5,269 nt of DNA from Pirellulaceae bacterium. GTDB taxonomy: Bacteria > Planctomycetota > Planctomycetia > Pirellulales > Pirellulaceae. The notes beneath the pieces were generated by a model. It was not told where the DNA came from and made no database searches. It was given only the letters and a program-made list of their open reading frames with translations. Shown here piece by piece: positions 1 through 5,269 of this stretch. The translations under genes were made by a program, and so were the position numbers. The stretch lies in NCBI GenBank assembly GCA_013002105.1, contig JABDKS010000726.1, forward strand, positions 1-5,269, written 5' to 3'. Numbering within the stretch: position 1 is the first letter of the stretch; the number at the start of each line of letters is the position of its first letter.

Positions 1-43
1 GGTCCAAGCATACGACCAACTTATATCTACGATGAAATGGCTT

Positions 44-149
44 TAGAGCATTTTTACTTGATACGTGGGATCGATCGTAGGCCAGGACCTGTCCTGGCAC
101 AGCTGCGCCAGGACAGGTCCTGGCCTACGAGAAAACTAAAATTGCTCTA
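44..149. mobile_element. Possible MITE-like non-coding repeat element with imperfect terminal inverted repeats
   Basis: Positions 44-59 (TAGAGCATTTTTACTT) match the reverse complement of 134-149 (TAGAGCAATTTTAGTT) at 14 of 16 positions, and they enclose the 56-bp palindrome at 75-130. The two centres differ by about 6 bp because the left spacer (60-74) is longer than the right (131-133), so this is a separate pair of inverted repeats and not an extension of the inner stem. Both outer ends finish in the dinucleotide TA, which would fit a TA target duplication as made by IS630/Tc1-type transposases. There is no transposase gene. The mobile interpretation is inference; the inverted repeats themselves are directly visible. 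Confidence 0.35.
75..130. repeat. Nested near-perfect palindrome (REP-like hairpin)
   Basis: A 24-base left arm (75-98) is perfectly complementary to the right arm (107-130). The 8-base centre contains the palindrome CAGCTG (100-105), so only the pair 99/106 is mismatched across 56 bp. Each arm is itself an inverted repeat: GCCAGGAC at 81-88 with GTCCTGGC at 91-98, and GCCAGGAC at 107-114 with GTCCTGGC at 117-124. The sequence can therefore fold as one long hairpin or as two short side-by-side hairpins. Neither side is followed by a T-run in the outgoing direction, so it does not look like a standard intrinsic terminator. It resembles intergenic palindromic repeats (REP/BIME or MITE class). 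Confidence 0.85.
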
Positions 150-172
150 TTGTTGTCACGACGCAACGGCTG

Positions 173-202
173 TTGCATGTCATTTTGCCGCAATCCGATA
201 AT
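173..202 (+). promoter_or_regulatory. Weak sigma70-type promoter candidate
   Basis: TTGCAT at 173-178 (three of six matches to TTGACA) is followed after 18 bases by GATAAT at 197-202 (five of six matches to TATAAT). A slightly shifted alternative is TTGCCG at 185-190 with TATAGA at 209-214, also 18 bases apart. Either would give a leader of about 105-120 bases before the first gene. Planctomycete promoters are poorly defined by consensus, so this is only a candidate. Confidence 0.25.
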
Positions 203-315
203 TCTCAATATAGAGTTCCAGCGCCAGACGAGTCAATCAATTACGAATCCGTAGACGCATCCACTAGCATATTTCACGCAAACCAATTGATTTGTTGTTT
301 GTCTGTTTTTTTCTT

Positions 316-320
316 GAAGG
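316..320 (+). promoter_or_regulatory. Ribosome binding site of the dehydrogenase gene
   Basis: GAAGG at 316-320 lies six bases before the ATG at 327 and follows a T-rich tract. This supports ATG 327 over the in-frame ATG at 384 (codon 20), which would cut off the positively charged part of the signal peptide. Confidence 0.65.
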
Positions 321-326
321 CTTGTC

Positions 327-3170
327 ATGTCGATTGACTCCCCGTTTCGCTGTTTGCCGCGTGTGTGCGAGTTGGTTGTCGCCATGGCATTGTGTGGAGC
401 GATAGCCGGAAACTTGGACGATACATCGCATGCATTCGCGCAGCGCGTACCATGGATGTCGTCGCGTGTAATCGGGTCGCCAGATCCTCCTAAGGAGTAT
501 CACGTCGAGCGGGTCTATCCCAATCTGGAATTCATTCATCCGGTCGAAATGATGCCGCTGGGTAACACCGGACGAATGATGGTGTTGCAAGTCGATGGAC
601 AATTGCTGACGTTCAATGACGATCCGGCGTGCGAGCAAACTGATTTGGCGTTGGACTTGAGTCAATTGATCGACCGACATCGCAGATCGCTGGGCTTTGT
701 GCTCCACCCGGATTTTGACAATAACCGACAACTCTTTGTTGTTTATTGTCGCGACCCTGCCGCAACGCCTGATGGTACCCGCCTGTCGCGCTTTACCGTC
801 ACGCTCTCGGATTCCGATCCGCCAACTGTTGATCCACAGAGCGAAGAGGTGTTGTTGACTTGGGCGTCGGGCGGACACAACGGATGTGCGTTGCGATTCG
901 ACGCGGACGGTTTGCTGTATTTTTCGGCCGGAGACGGCGCGAGACCCTTTCCACCGGATGAATACAACGTCAGCCAGGACCTTTCGGATCTGCGGTCAAC
1001 CATTTGTCGGATCAACGTCGATCAGCCCAGCGAAGATCGTTTGTACTCCATTCCCGCGGACAATCCGTTTGTCGATACGGCTGGGGCGCGGCCGGAGATT
1101 TGGGCATATGGCTTTCGCAATCCTTGGCGTTATGACTTCGTGCCAGGTACCAATCGGATTCTTTGTGGTGACGTCGGCTGGGAACTCTGGGAGATGGTTT
1201 TTGATGTCCGTCGCGGCGGGAATTACGGCTGGAGTTTGTACGAAGGGCCGCAGAGGATTCGCAATGATGTGACAATCGGGCCGACCCCGATTGAGAAACC
1301 CTTGATCTCCTATCCACACACACAAGGACAATCGATCACCGGCGGCGTTGTCTACCAAGGTGCCGCATTGCCAGAGTTGAAAGACGTCTATCTGTACGGT
1401 GATTATGTGACCGGATTGCTGTGGGGCGTAAGAACGGATGATCCGCACGTCACATGGAATCCGGTACTAGCCGAGACCGGTTTGCAAATCATTTCGTTCG
1501 CAAAATCTGCAAGTGGTGAACCTTTGATTCTAGATTATGCCGGTGGCGTTTACCGACTCATTCAAAATCCTGAGACGCAGTCGGACAATAGGTTCCCGCG
1601 TATGCTCAGTGAGACCGGGTTGTTTGCATCGACCGAGACGTTGGAGCCTGCATCCGGCGTTTACAACTATGACATCACGGCGCAAGCCTACCAGGAAGGT
1701 GCGACTGCCGAGTTTGTCGTGGCCGTCCCGGGTACCGAATCGATCAAGATCCAGTCACAAAAACGACGTTGGACATTTCCCAAAGGGACCGTGTTTGCAA
1801 AGACACTGTCGCACCGTTTGAAAGCACGTGGCGAGATTCAATCGAAACGAATTGAGACTCAGCTGTTGCATTTTGACGGGATGAAATGGCAGCCGTACAG
1901 CTATCTGTGGAATGATTCGCAGAGCGACGCGGAATTGGTCGACGCAGCAGGCGTAAGCCTGCCGGTCGAAGCTTTCGATTCGCAAGGAGTCGCGATGAAG
2001 CAGTGGTGGGTGGTTTCAGCACGCTCCGAATGCCGTGTTTGTCACACGCCGCAAACCGGCGGAGCCGTCGGTTTCTCATTGGAGAATTTGGCTCCTGGTC
2101 AGGTTGAAGCGTTCACCAATCTTGGCATTTTCGATCGAAAGGCGCCGGCAAACTGGAACATCACGGCGATGGTCGATCCAGCGGACGAGTCATCGGATTT
2201 GGATTTGCGAGCGAGGTCGTATCTGATGGCGAACTGCGCACACTGCCATCGTCGGGGCGGGGGCGGGACGGTTCCACTCGACTTGGTCTACTCGAATTCC
2301 GGTGATCATTTGAACGCGGTCAATGTCCCGGCAATGCAGGGTGATTTTGGAATCAAGCATGCGAAAGTGATCGCGCCGGGGAATCCCTATCGATCAATCC
2401 TGTACTACCGAATGGCGACCAGTGGAGCCGGCCACATGCCCAAACGCTGGACGCGCGAAAACGACGCACTGGGGCTACGAATCGTGCACGATTGGATCGA
2501 CGCAATGGAAATGAGTACGCAAAGCGGTCGCGAGGCAACGGCCGATTTGGGCGAAGTATCTGCTGCTCTAAAGCAGTTTGCTGACGTCATCAACGATCCC
2601 AACGATGATAACTTGCAAGCGGCTAGGAAATTGGGATTATCCAATTCCAATCCGTTGGTTGCCGATCTGTTTGAACGATTCGTTCCCGTTGCCGAACGCC
2701 GGCAGCGTTTGGGAAAGAACATTGATACAGCGGCGATATTGTCGATCAACGGGGACGTGCAACAGGGGCAGGACCGGATGTTTGCCAGAGGATCGCAACA
2801 GTGCCTGCAATGTCATCGTGTCAAAGGTATCGGCACATCCATCGGACCGGACTTAGACGGGATCGGCAGCAAACGAACACGTGAACAACTACTTGAAAGT
2901 ATCGTGGAGCCGTCCAAGCTGATTGATCCGAAATACGCGGCCCATATCGTTTTAGATGTTAACGGGGCCATTACGATCGGATTGAAAATTAGCGAAGACG
3001 ACCAGGCGGTCGTCCTGCGCAGCGCCGACGGCAAGATTCATCGACTCAGGCACGGACAGATCGAGGCGCGGCAGGATGCCAAAAAATCGTTGATGCCCGA
3101 CAGCCTGGCCGAGTACATGACGGCAGACGAATTGGCCGACATGCTGGCGTTTCTGAAATCCCTCCAGTGA
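327..3170 (+). CDS. Exported glucose/sorbosone dehydrogenase-like beta-propeller fused to three heme-c motifs
   Basis: This 947-residue protein is probably a periplasmic oxidoreductase that passes electrons to its own c-type hemes. An N-terminal signal peptide is visible (Arg8 and Arg12, hydrophobic 13-28, possible cleavage after Ala-Phe-Ala 36-38). Residues about 60-413 fit the glucose/sorbosone dehydrogenase (PQQ-type) propeller: GGHNG around His184, GFRNP with Arg264-Asn265, DVGWELWE from Asp282, and GGNYGW at 297-302. Residues about 423-727 begin with FPRMLSETGLF and resemble the HNE_0200-type conserved domain; they carry CRVCH (569-573) and CAHCH (637-641), with Met704 in GHMPK a likely axial ligand. 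Residues about 809-947 match the Pirellula/Verrucomicrobium heme-binding domain, with CLQCH (826-830), GPDLDGIG, and Met923 in SLMP. Substrate and actual PQQ binding cannot be read from sequence; the propeller could act on a sugar or other alcohol. The start is supported by GAAGG six bases upstream. No frameshift is seen. Confidence 0.9.
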   Translation: MSIDSPFRCLPRVCELVVAMALCGAIAGNLDDTSHAFAQRVPWMSSRVIGSPDPPKEYHVERVYPNLEFIHPVEMMPLGNTGRMMVLQVDGQLLTFNDDPACEQTDLALDLSQLIDRHRRSLGFVLHPDFDNNRQLFVVYCRDPAATPDGTRLSRFTVTLSDSDPPTVDPQSEEVLLTWASGGHNGCALRFDADGLLYFSAGDGARPFPPDEYNVSQDLSDLRSTICRINVDQPSEDRLYSIPADNPFVDTAGARPEIWAYGFRNPWRYDFVPGTNRILCGDVGWELWEMVFDVRRGGNYGWSLYEGPQRIRNDVTIGPTPIEKPLISYPHTQGQSITGGVVYQGAALPELKDVYLYGDYVTGLLWGVRTDDPHVTWNPVLAETGLQIISFAKSASGEPLILDYAGGVYRLIQNPETQSDNRFPRMLSETGLFASTETLEPASGVYNYDITAQAYQEGATAEFVVAVPGTESIKIQSQKRRWTFPKGTVFAKTLSHRLKARGEIQSKRIETQLLHFDGMKWQPYSYLWNDSQSDAELVDAAGVSLPVEAFDSQGVAMKQWWVVSARSECRVCHTPQTGGAVGFSLENLAPGQVEAFTNLGIFDRKAPANWNITAMVDPADESSDLDLRARSYLMANCAHCHRRGGGGTVPLDLVYSNSGDHLNAVNVPAMQGDFGIKHAKVIAPGNPYRSILYYRMATSGAGHMPKRWTRENDALGLRIVHDWIDAMEMSTQSGREATADLGEVSAALKQFADVINDPNDDNLQAARKLGLSNSNPLVADLFERFVPVAERRQRLGKNIDTAAILSINGDVQQGQDRMFARGSQQCLQCHRVKGIGTSIGPDLDGIGSKRTREQLLESIVEPSKLIDPKYAAHIVLDVNGAITIGLKISEDDQAVVLRSADGKIHRLRHGQIEARQDAKKSLMPDSLAEYMTADELADMLAFLKSLQ

Positions 3171-3291
3171 GAATCGGAACACACGGTCACCGATACATGT
3201 ACATTGCAAGTTTGGTAGTTTGGGTAATGCGTATCAGTGAACACGGTTTGCCTGGGCGTGCGGATCGTCTGGCACCGATGAATGCAACGAT
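3171..3291 (+). other. Intergenic gap between the two genes
   Basis: The gap is 121 bp with no intrinsic terminator. It contains overlapping palindromes TACATGTA (3194-3201) and ATGTACAT (3197-3204), and a loose direct repeat GAACACACGGT (3177-3187) and GAACACGGT (3239-3247). These might be operator-like sites for the efflux gene, but no known regulator box is matched convincingly. A TTGCAA at 3204-3209 has no well-spaced -10 partner. Confidence 0.4.
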
Positions 3292-3334
3292 ATGTTCCAT
3301 TCACGATCTGACGACCGAAATCCGCGCCGGCTGA
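3197..3334 (+). CDS. Possible 45-codon small ORF overlapping the start of the efflux gene
   Basis: An ATG at 3197 opens a 45-residue frame ending in TGA at 3332-3334, 43 bases inside the following gene and in a different frame. The peptide begins MYIASLVVWVMRI, a short hydrophobic segment, and then turns polar; it matches no family I recognise. There is no good ribosome binding site before 3197. A shorter version could start at the in-frame ATG 3278. It may be a leader peptide that couples translation to the next gene, or simply chance; codon evidence is too short to decide. Confidence 0.2.
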   Translation: MYIASLVVWVMRISEHGLPGRADRLAPMNATICSIHDLTTEIRAG

Positions 3335-5094
3335 GCCCGCGCTGTTTGAAAGCATTTGCGCTTTTGGTCCTGGTTGGCGGTTGCCAAACTCCGGGCTCCA
3401 ACGTGCCGCATTATTCATCGATCGACGCTGAGATCGATCGCGACATGGCTCACTACATCGCCAACGCTACGGCACCTGTTCAGCGAGAATCCGCCCAGGC
3501 TCCGGTCCGCACCCACGGGCACGGTACGGCGAGCGTGGATCCATCTGATGCGCAAGACGATCAAGCCAGTCCCACTGAGGACAACGAACCTGCTGTCGCT
3601 GAACCAGACAAAGTCGCGATGGACCTGCCGCCGATGTGGCAATCCATGACTGCCACAACCACTTGGTCCGGCCAGCATGCTCCCGTTCGCCAAGTCGAAT
3701 TCACGAAAAGGAACATTGCCGAGCGAGCCAGCAAAGCGAAGCAGGTGATCAAGAAACCTGCGGCGGCAATTAAACAGGTCGTTCCGAAGCGACGTCCGCA
3801 GCGAATCGGAGTCAAAACACAATCCACCGGAACCGTCGAAACGTTGCCCCCTCCAAAAGTCGAACAGAGCGTCGAAACGTTGCCCGCTCCGAAAGCGACA
3901 AAGCGTGCGACTAAGTCCAAGTCGAACGAGACCACCACGTTGACGCTCGCCGATGTCCAGGCAATCGCGTTGCGAACACACCCTGCCATCACCGAGCAAC
4001 AGTGTCGAGTCGAAGCGGCGGCCGGTCAGTACACTCAATCTGGATTGCCGTTCAACCCCACGCTGCAATACCAGGCAGACGAGATTGGGAACGAAGATTC
4101 CGCGGGCCTTCACAGCGTCACACTCTCGCAGCAATACGTCACAGCCGGAAAGTTGGGGCTCGCCCAACAGGTGGAATCTCAGGAAGTTCGAAAACAGCGA
4201 TCGAGACTGCAATGGGAACGATTGCGTGTTCGTACAAATGTACAAATTGCGTTCGCACGTTCGTTGATCTCTCAGCAACGCGTCGACCTGACCCAGCAAA
4301 TCCTGGAACTGGCAAATCAATCGGTCGAATCGGTCGAATCGCTGGTCGATGCAGGTGAGGTCTCCAGGGTGGCGTTGCTGCAGGCACGTGTCGAAGTCGA
4401 ACGAGCGACGGTTGCGACAGAGGTTGCCCGCATCGAATTGGATGCCAACCGACAGACGCTGGCTTCTGCCGCCGCGATGGCGACACTGCCAACGGTCCGT
4501 CTGAGCGGCGACCTGACATCCGATCTGGTGGACATGCCGTGGACAACGTTGCTGGCCGAAATCATGCAATCGAATCCCGAGTTGGCGGTCGCAGGTAGCG
4601 AACTGGACCGAGCGAGAAAGGCACTTTGCTTGGCGATTGCTCAGGTAACGCCGAACGTCACCGGTCAGGTCGGTGTCGGTGTCGATACGGGCACCGACGA
4701 CACGTTCGCAACGATCGGTGTTAGCGTGCCGCTGCCTGTGCGAAATCGTAATCAGGGAAACATTCGTTCGGCTCGCGCGCAAATCGCTGCGGCAAATGCC
4801 AGTTTGCAGAAGACTCACTATGATCTGTCCGGACGCTTGGCGGACGCCGTATCGCGATATGCGACATCAAAGCGACGTTATGAGCGACTGGAGACGCAAG
4901 TGGTACCGATTGCGGAAGAGACGCTGGCGTTGTCGCGTCAAGCGTTCGACGCCGGCGAGACGAGTTTCCTGGAATTGTTGACGGCTCAACGAACGCTGTT
5001 CACAACGAAACTCAATTCGCTCGATGCGTTGACACAGGCTCGTGAGTCGCTGGCCGAGATCCAAGGTAAGCTGGTCACGACCAGCCAGAACTGA
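3292..5094 (+). CDS. TolC/CzcC-family outer-membrane efflux lipoprotein with long N-terminal extension
   Basis: This 600-residue protein is the outer-membrane channel type used by RND (CzcCBA-like) export systems. A lipoprotein signal is clear: Arg12-Arg13 and Arg17, hydrophobic 21-30, lipobox Val-Gly-Gly-Cys with Cys31, and Gln at +2, which fits outer-membrane sorting. Residues 32-215 are an atypical low-complexity linker, acidic at 83-106 and Lys/Arg-rich at 139-171. The efflux domain starts near 217 (LTLADVQAIALRTHPAI) and shows the two-fold TolC repeat: DAGEVSRVALLQA from 353 and DAGETSFLELLTAQ from 553, with NPELAVA at 428 opening the second half. AGKLG (285-289) and PLPVRNRNQG (480-489) fit the CzcC branch. 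Family members are usually 400-500 residues, and the extension explains the excess. ATG 3292 keeps the whole lipoprotein signal, but no Shine-Dalgarno is evident. Metal export is plausible; the substrate is not determined by the sequence. Confidence 0.9.
   Translation: MFHSRSDDRNPRRLSPRCLKAFALLVLVGGCQTPGSNVPHYSSIDAEIDRDMAHYIANATAPVQRESAQAPVRTHGHGTASVDPSDAQDDQASPTEDNEPAVAEPDKVAMDLPPMWQSMTATTTWSGQHAPVRQVEFTKRNIAERASKAKQVIKKPAAAIKQVVPKRRPQRIGVKTQSTGTVETLPPPKVEQSVETLPAPKATKRATKSKSNETTTLTLADVQAIALRTHPAITEQQCRVEAAAGQYTQSGLPFNPTLQYQADEIGNEDSAGLHSVTLSQQYVTAGKLGLAQQVESQEVRKQRSRLQWERLRVRTNVQIAFARSLISQQRVDLTQQILELANQSVESVESLVDAGEVSRVALLQARVEVERATVATEVARIELDANRQTLASAAAMATLPTVRLSGDLTSDLVDMPWTTLLAEIMQSNPELAVAGSELDRARKALCLAIAQVTPNVTGQVGVGVDTGTDDTFATIGVSVPLPVRNRNQGNIRSARAQIAAANASLQKTHYDLSGRLADAVSRYATSKRRYERLETQVVPIAEETLALSRQAFDAGETSFLELLTAQRTLFTTKLNSLDALTQARESLAEIQGKLVTTSQN
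3835..3890 (+). repeat. In-frame 36-bp-period direct repeat in the efflux protein linker
   Basis: Twenty bases at 3835-3854 recur at 3871-3890 with one mismatch. They encode VETLPPPK (from residue 182) and VETLPAPK (from residue 194), a 12-residue period. The repeat sits at the end of the low-complexity linker, directly before the TolC-like domain, and looks like a recent tandem duplication of a proline-rich spacer. Confidence 0.8.
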
Positions 5095-5269
5095 AATATG
5101 CCGGCGTGTTGCCTCAGGGAATCGTCCGAGTTTTGGTTCAACCGGTAGCCGGTGCAGGTCCTTGTCTTTACCCACAAGTCTACTGATTGATGGCTTCTTT
5201 AATTCACCCTCCCACGCGCTAAATCATCCATGTAATAGAGACTTGTTCGTGGGAGCGGCTGTGTTGAGT
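5095..5269. other. Non-coding 3' flank with short competing inverted repeats
   Basis: No convincing gene is seen in these 175 bases. ACAAGTCT (5174-5181) can pair with AGACTTGT (5239-5246), and CTCCCACG (5209-5216) with CGTGGGAG (5248-5255). CCCAC at 5171-5175 could also pair with GTGGG at 5249-5253, so the stems compete. A small hairpin ACCGG-TAG-CCGGT lies at 5141-5153 without a following T-run. A GTG at 5249 stays open to the window end for seven codons, too little to call a gene start. Confidence 0.5.

Larger units (their letters stand above)
1..326. other. Non-coding region upstream of the dehydrogenase gene
   Basis: No credible coding region is visible here; an ATG at 32 runs only four codons before a stop. 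The left half holds the nested palindromic repeat described separately. The right half is AT-richer and contains a candidate promoter, then a T-rich leader (about 287-313, including seven consecutive T at 306-312) just before the ribosome binding site. A short inverted repeat, AATCAATT at 235-242 and AATTGATT at 285-292, lies in the probable leader; its 42-base loop makes it weak evidence for structure. No tRNA or other RNA gene was recognised. Confidence 0.7.

Noticed and set aside
75..130. Intrinsic terminator for an upstream gene
   Set aside because: The stem is strong, but no T-run follows on either strand and no gene ends just before it within the window.
285..312. Terminator from the T-run at 306-312
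   Set aside because: There is no GC-rich stem in front; the possible CAAA/TTTG pairing is too weak. The T-rich tract sits immediately before a good ribosome binding site, so it is more likely leader sequence.
264..878. Minus-strand open frame of 204 codons covering the start of the dehydrogenase gene
   Set aside because: It overlaps the signal peptide and propeller coding sequence in antisense, has no recognisable motif and no better start context.
3415..4818. Long minus-strand open frame of 467 codons
   Set aside because: It lies entirely inside the efflux gene. The plus frame has a lipobox, the two TolC repeats and family motifs, while the minus product is Arg/Cys/Asp-rich with no recognisable domain. 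It is a codon-bias shadow.
5098..5148. Small ORF starting just after the efflux gene stop
   Set aside because: Only 16 codons, no ribosome binding site and no recognisable content.
5249..5269. GTG start of a downstream gene
   Set aside because: Only seven open codons before the window ends, with no clear ribosome binding site, and it lies inside a possible inverted repeat arm.

Overview
The window has a moderate GC content (roughly the mid 50s percent by eye) and carries two complete plus-strand genes separated by 121 bp, with about 326 bp of non-coding DNA before them and 175 bp after. The best guess for the source is a planctomycete, most likely Rhodopirellula/Pirellulales-like. The main reason is the first gene, whose C-terminus matches the heme-binding domain typical of the Pirellula/Verrucomicrobium lineage (CxxCH, a GPDL-x-GIG stretch, and a late SLMP methionine). 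The weak or absent Shine-Dalgarno before the second gene fits that group too. This is inference from protein signatures; no marker gene is present.

Positions 1-326 contain no gene. Their main content is a nested palindrome (75-130) flanked by a second imperfect inverted repeat (44-59 and 134-149). Together they look like a small non-coding repeat element of about 106 bp. A weak sigma70-type promoter candidate, a T-rich leader and a good ribosome binding site (GAAGG) lie between this element and the first gene.

Positions 327-3170 encode a 947-residue exported protein. It joins a glucose/sorbosone-dehydrogenase-type beta-propeller to a central domain with two CxxCH motifs and a C-terminal domain with a third. 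It reads as a periplasmic oxidoreductase fused to its own electron-transfer hemes.

Positions 3292-5094 encode a 600-residue TolC/CzcC-like outer-membrane efflux lipoprotein with an unusually long, charged, low-complexity N-terminal extension. Its start lacks a clear ribosome binding site and is overlapped by a 45-codon small reading frame (3197-3334) that could couple translation. The CzcB/CzcA-type partners expected for such an efflux channel are not in the window and may follow downstream.

The two genes have no obvious shared pathway. The gap between them and the separate start context suggest that they may be independent units, although read-through cannot be excluded. Positions 5095-5269 hold no convincing gene, only short competing inverted repeats.
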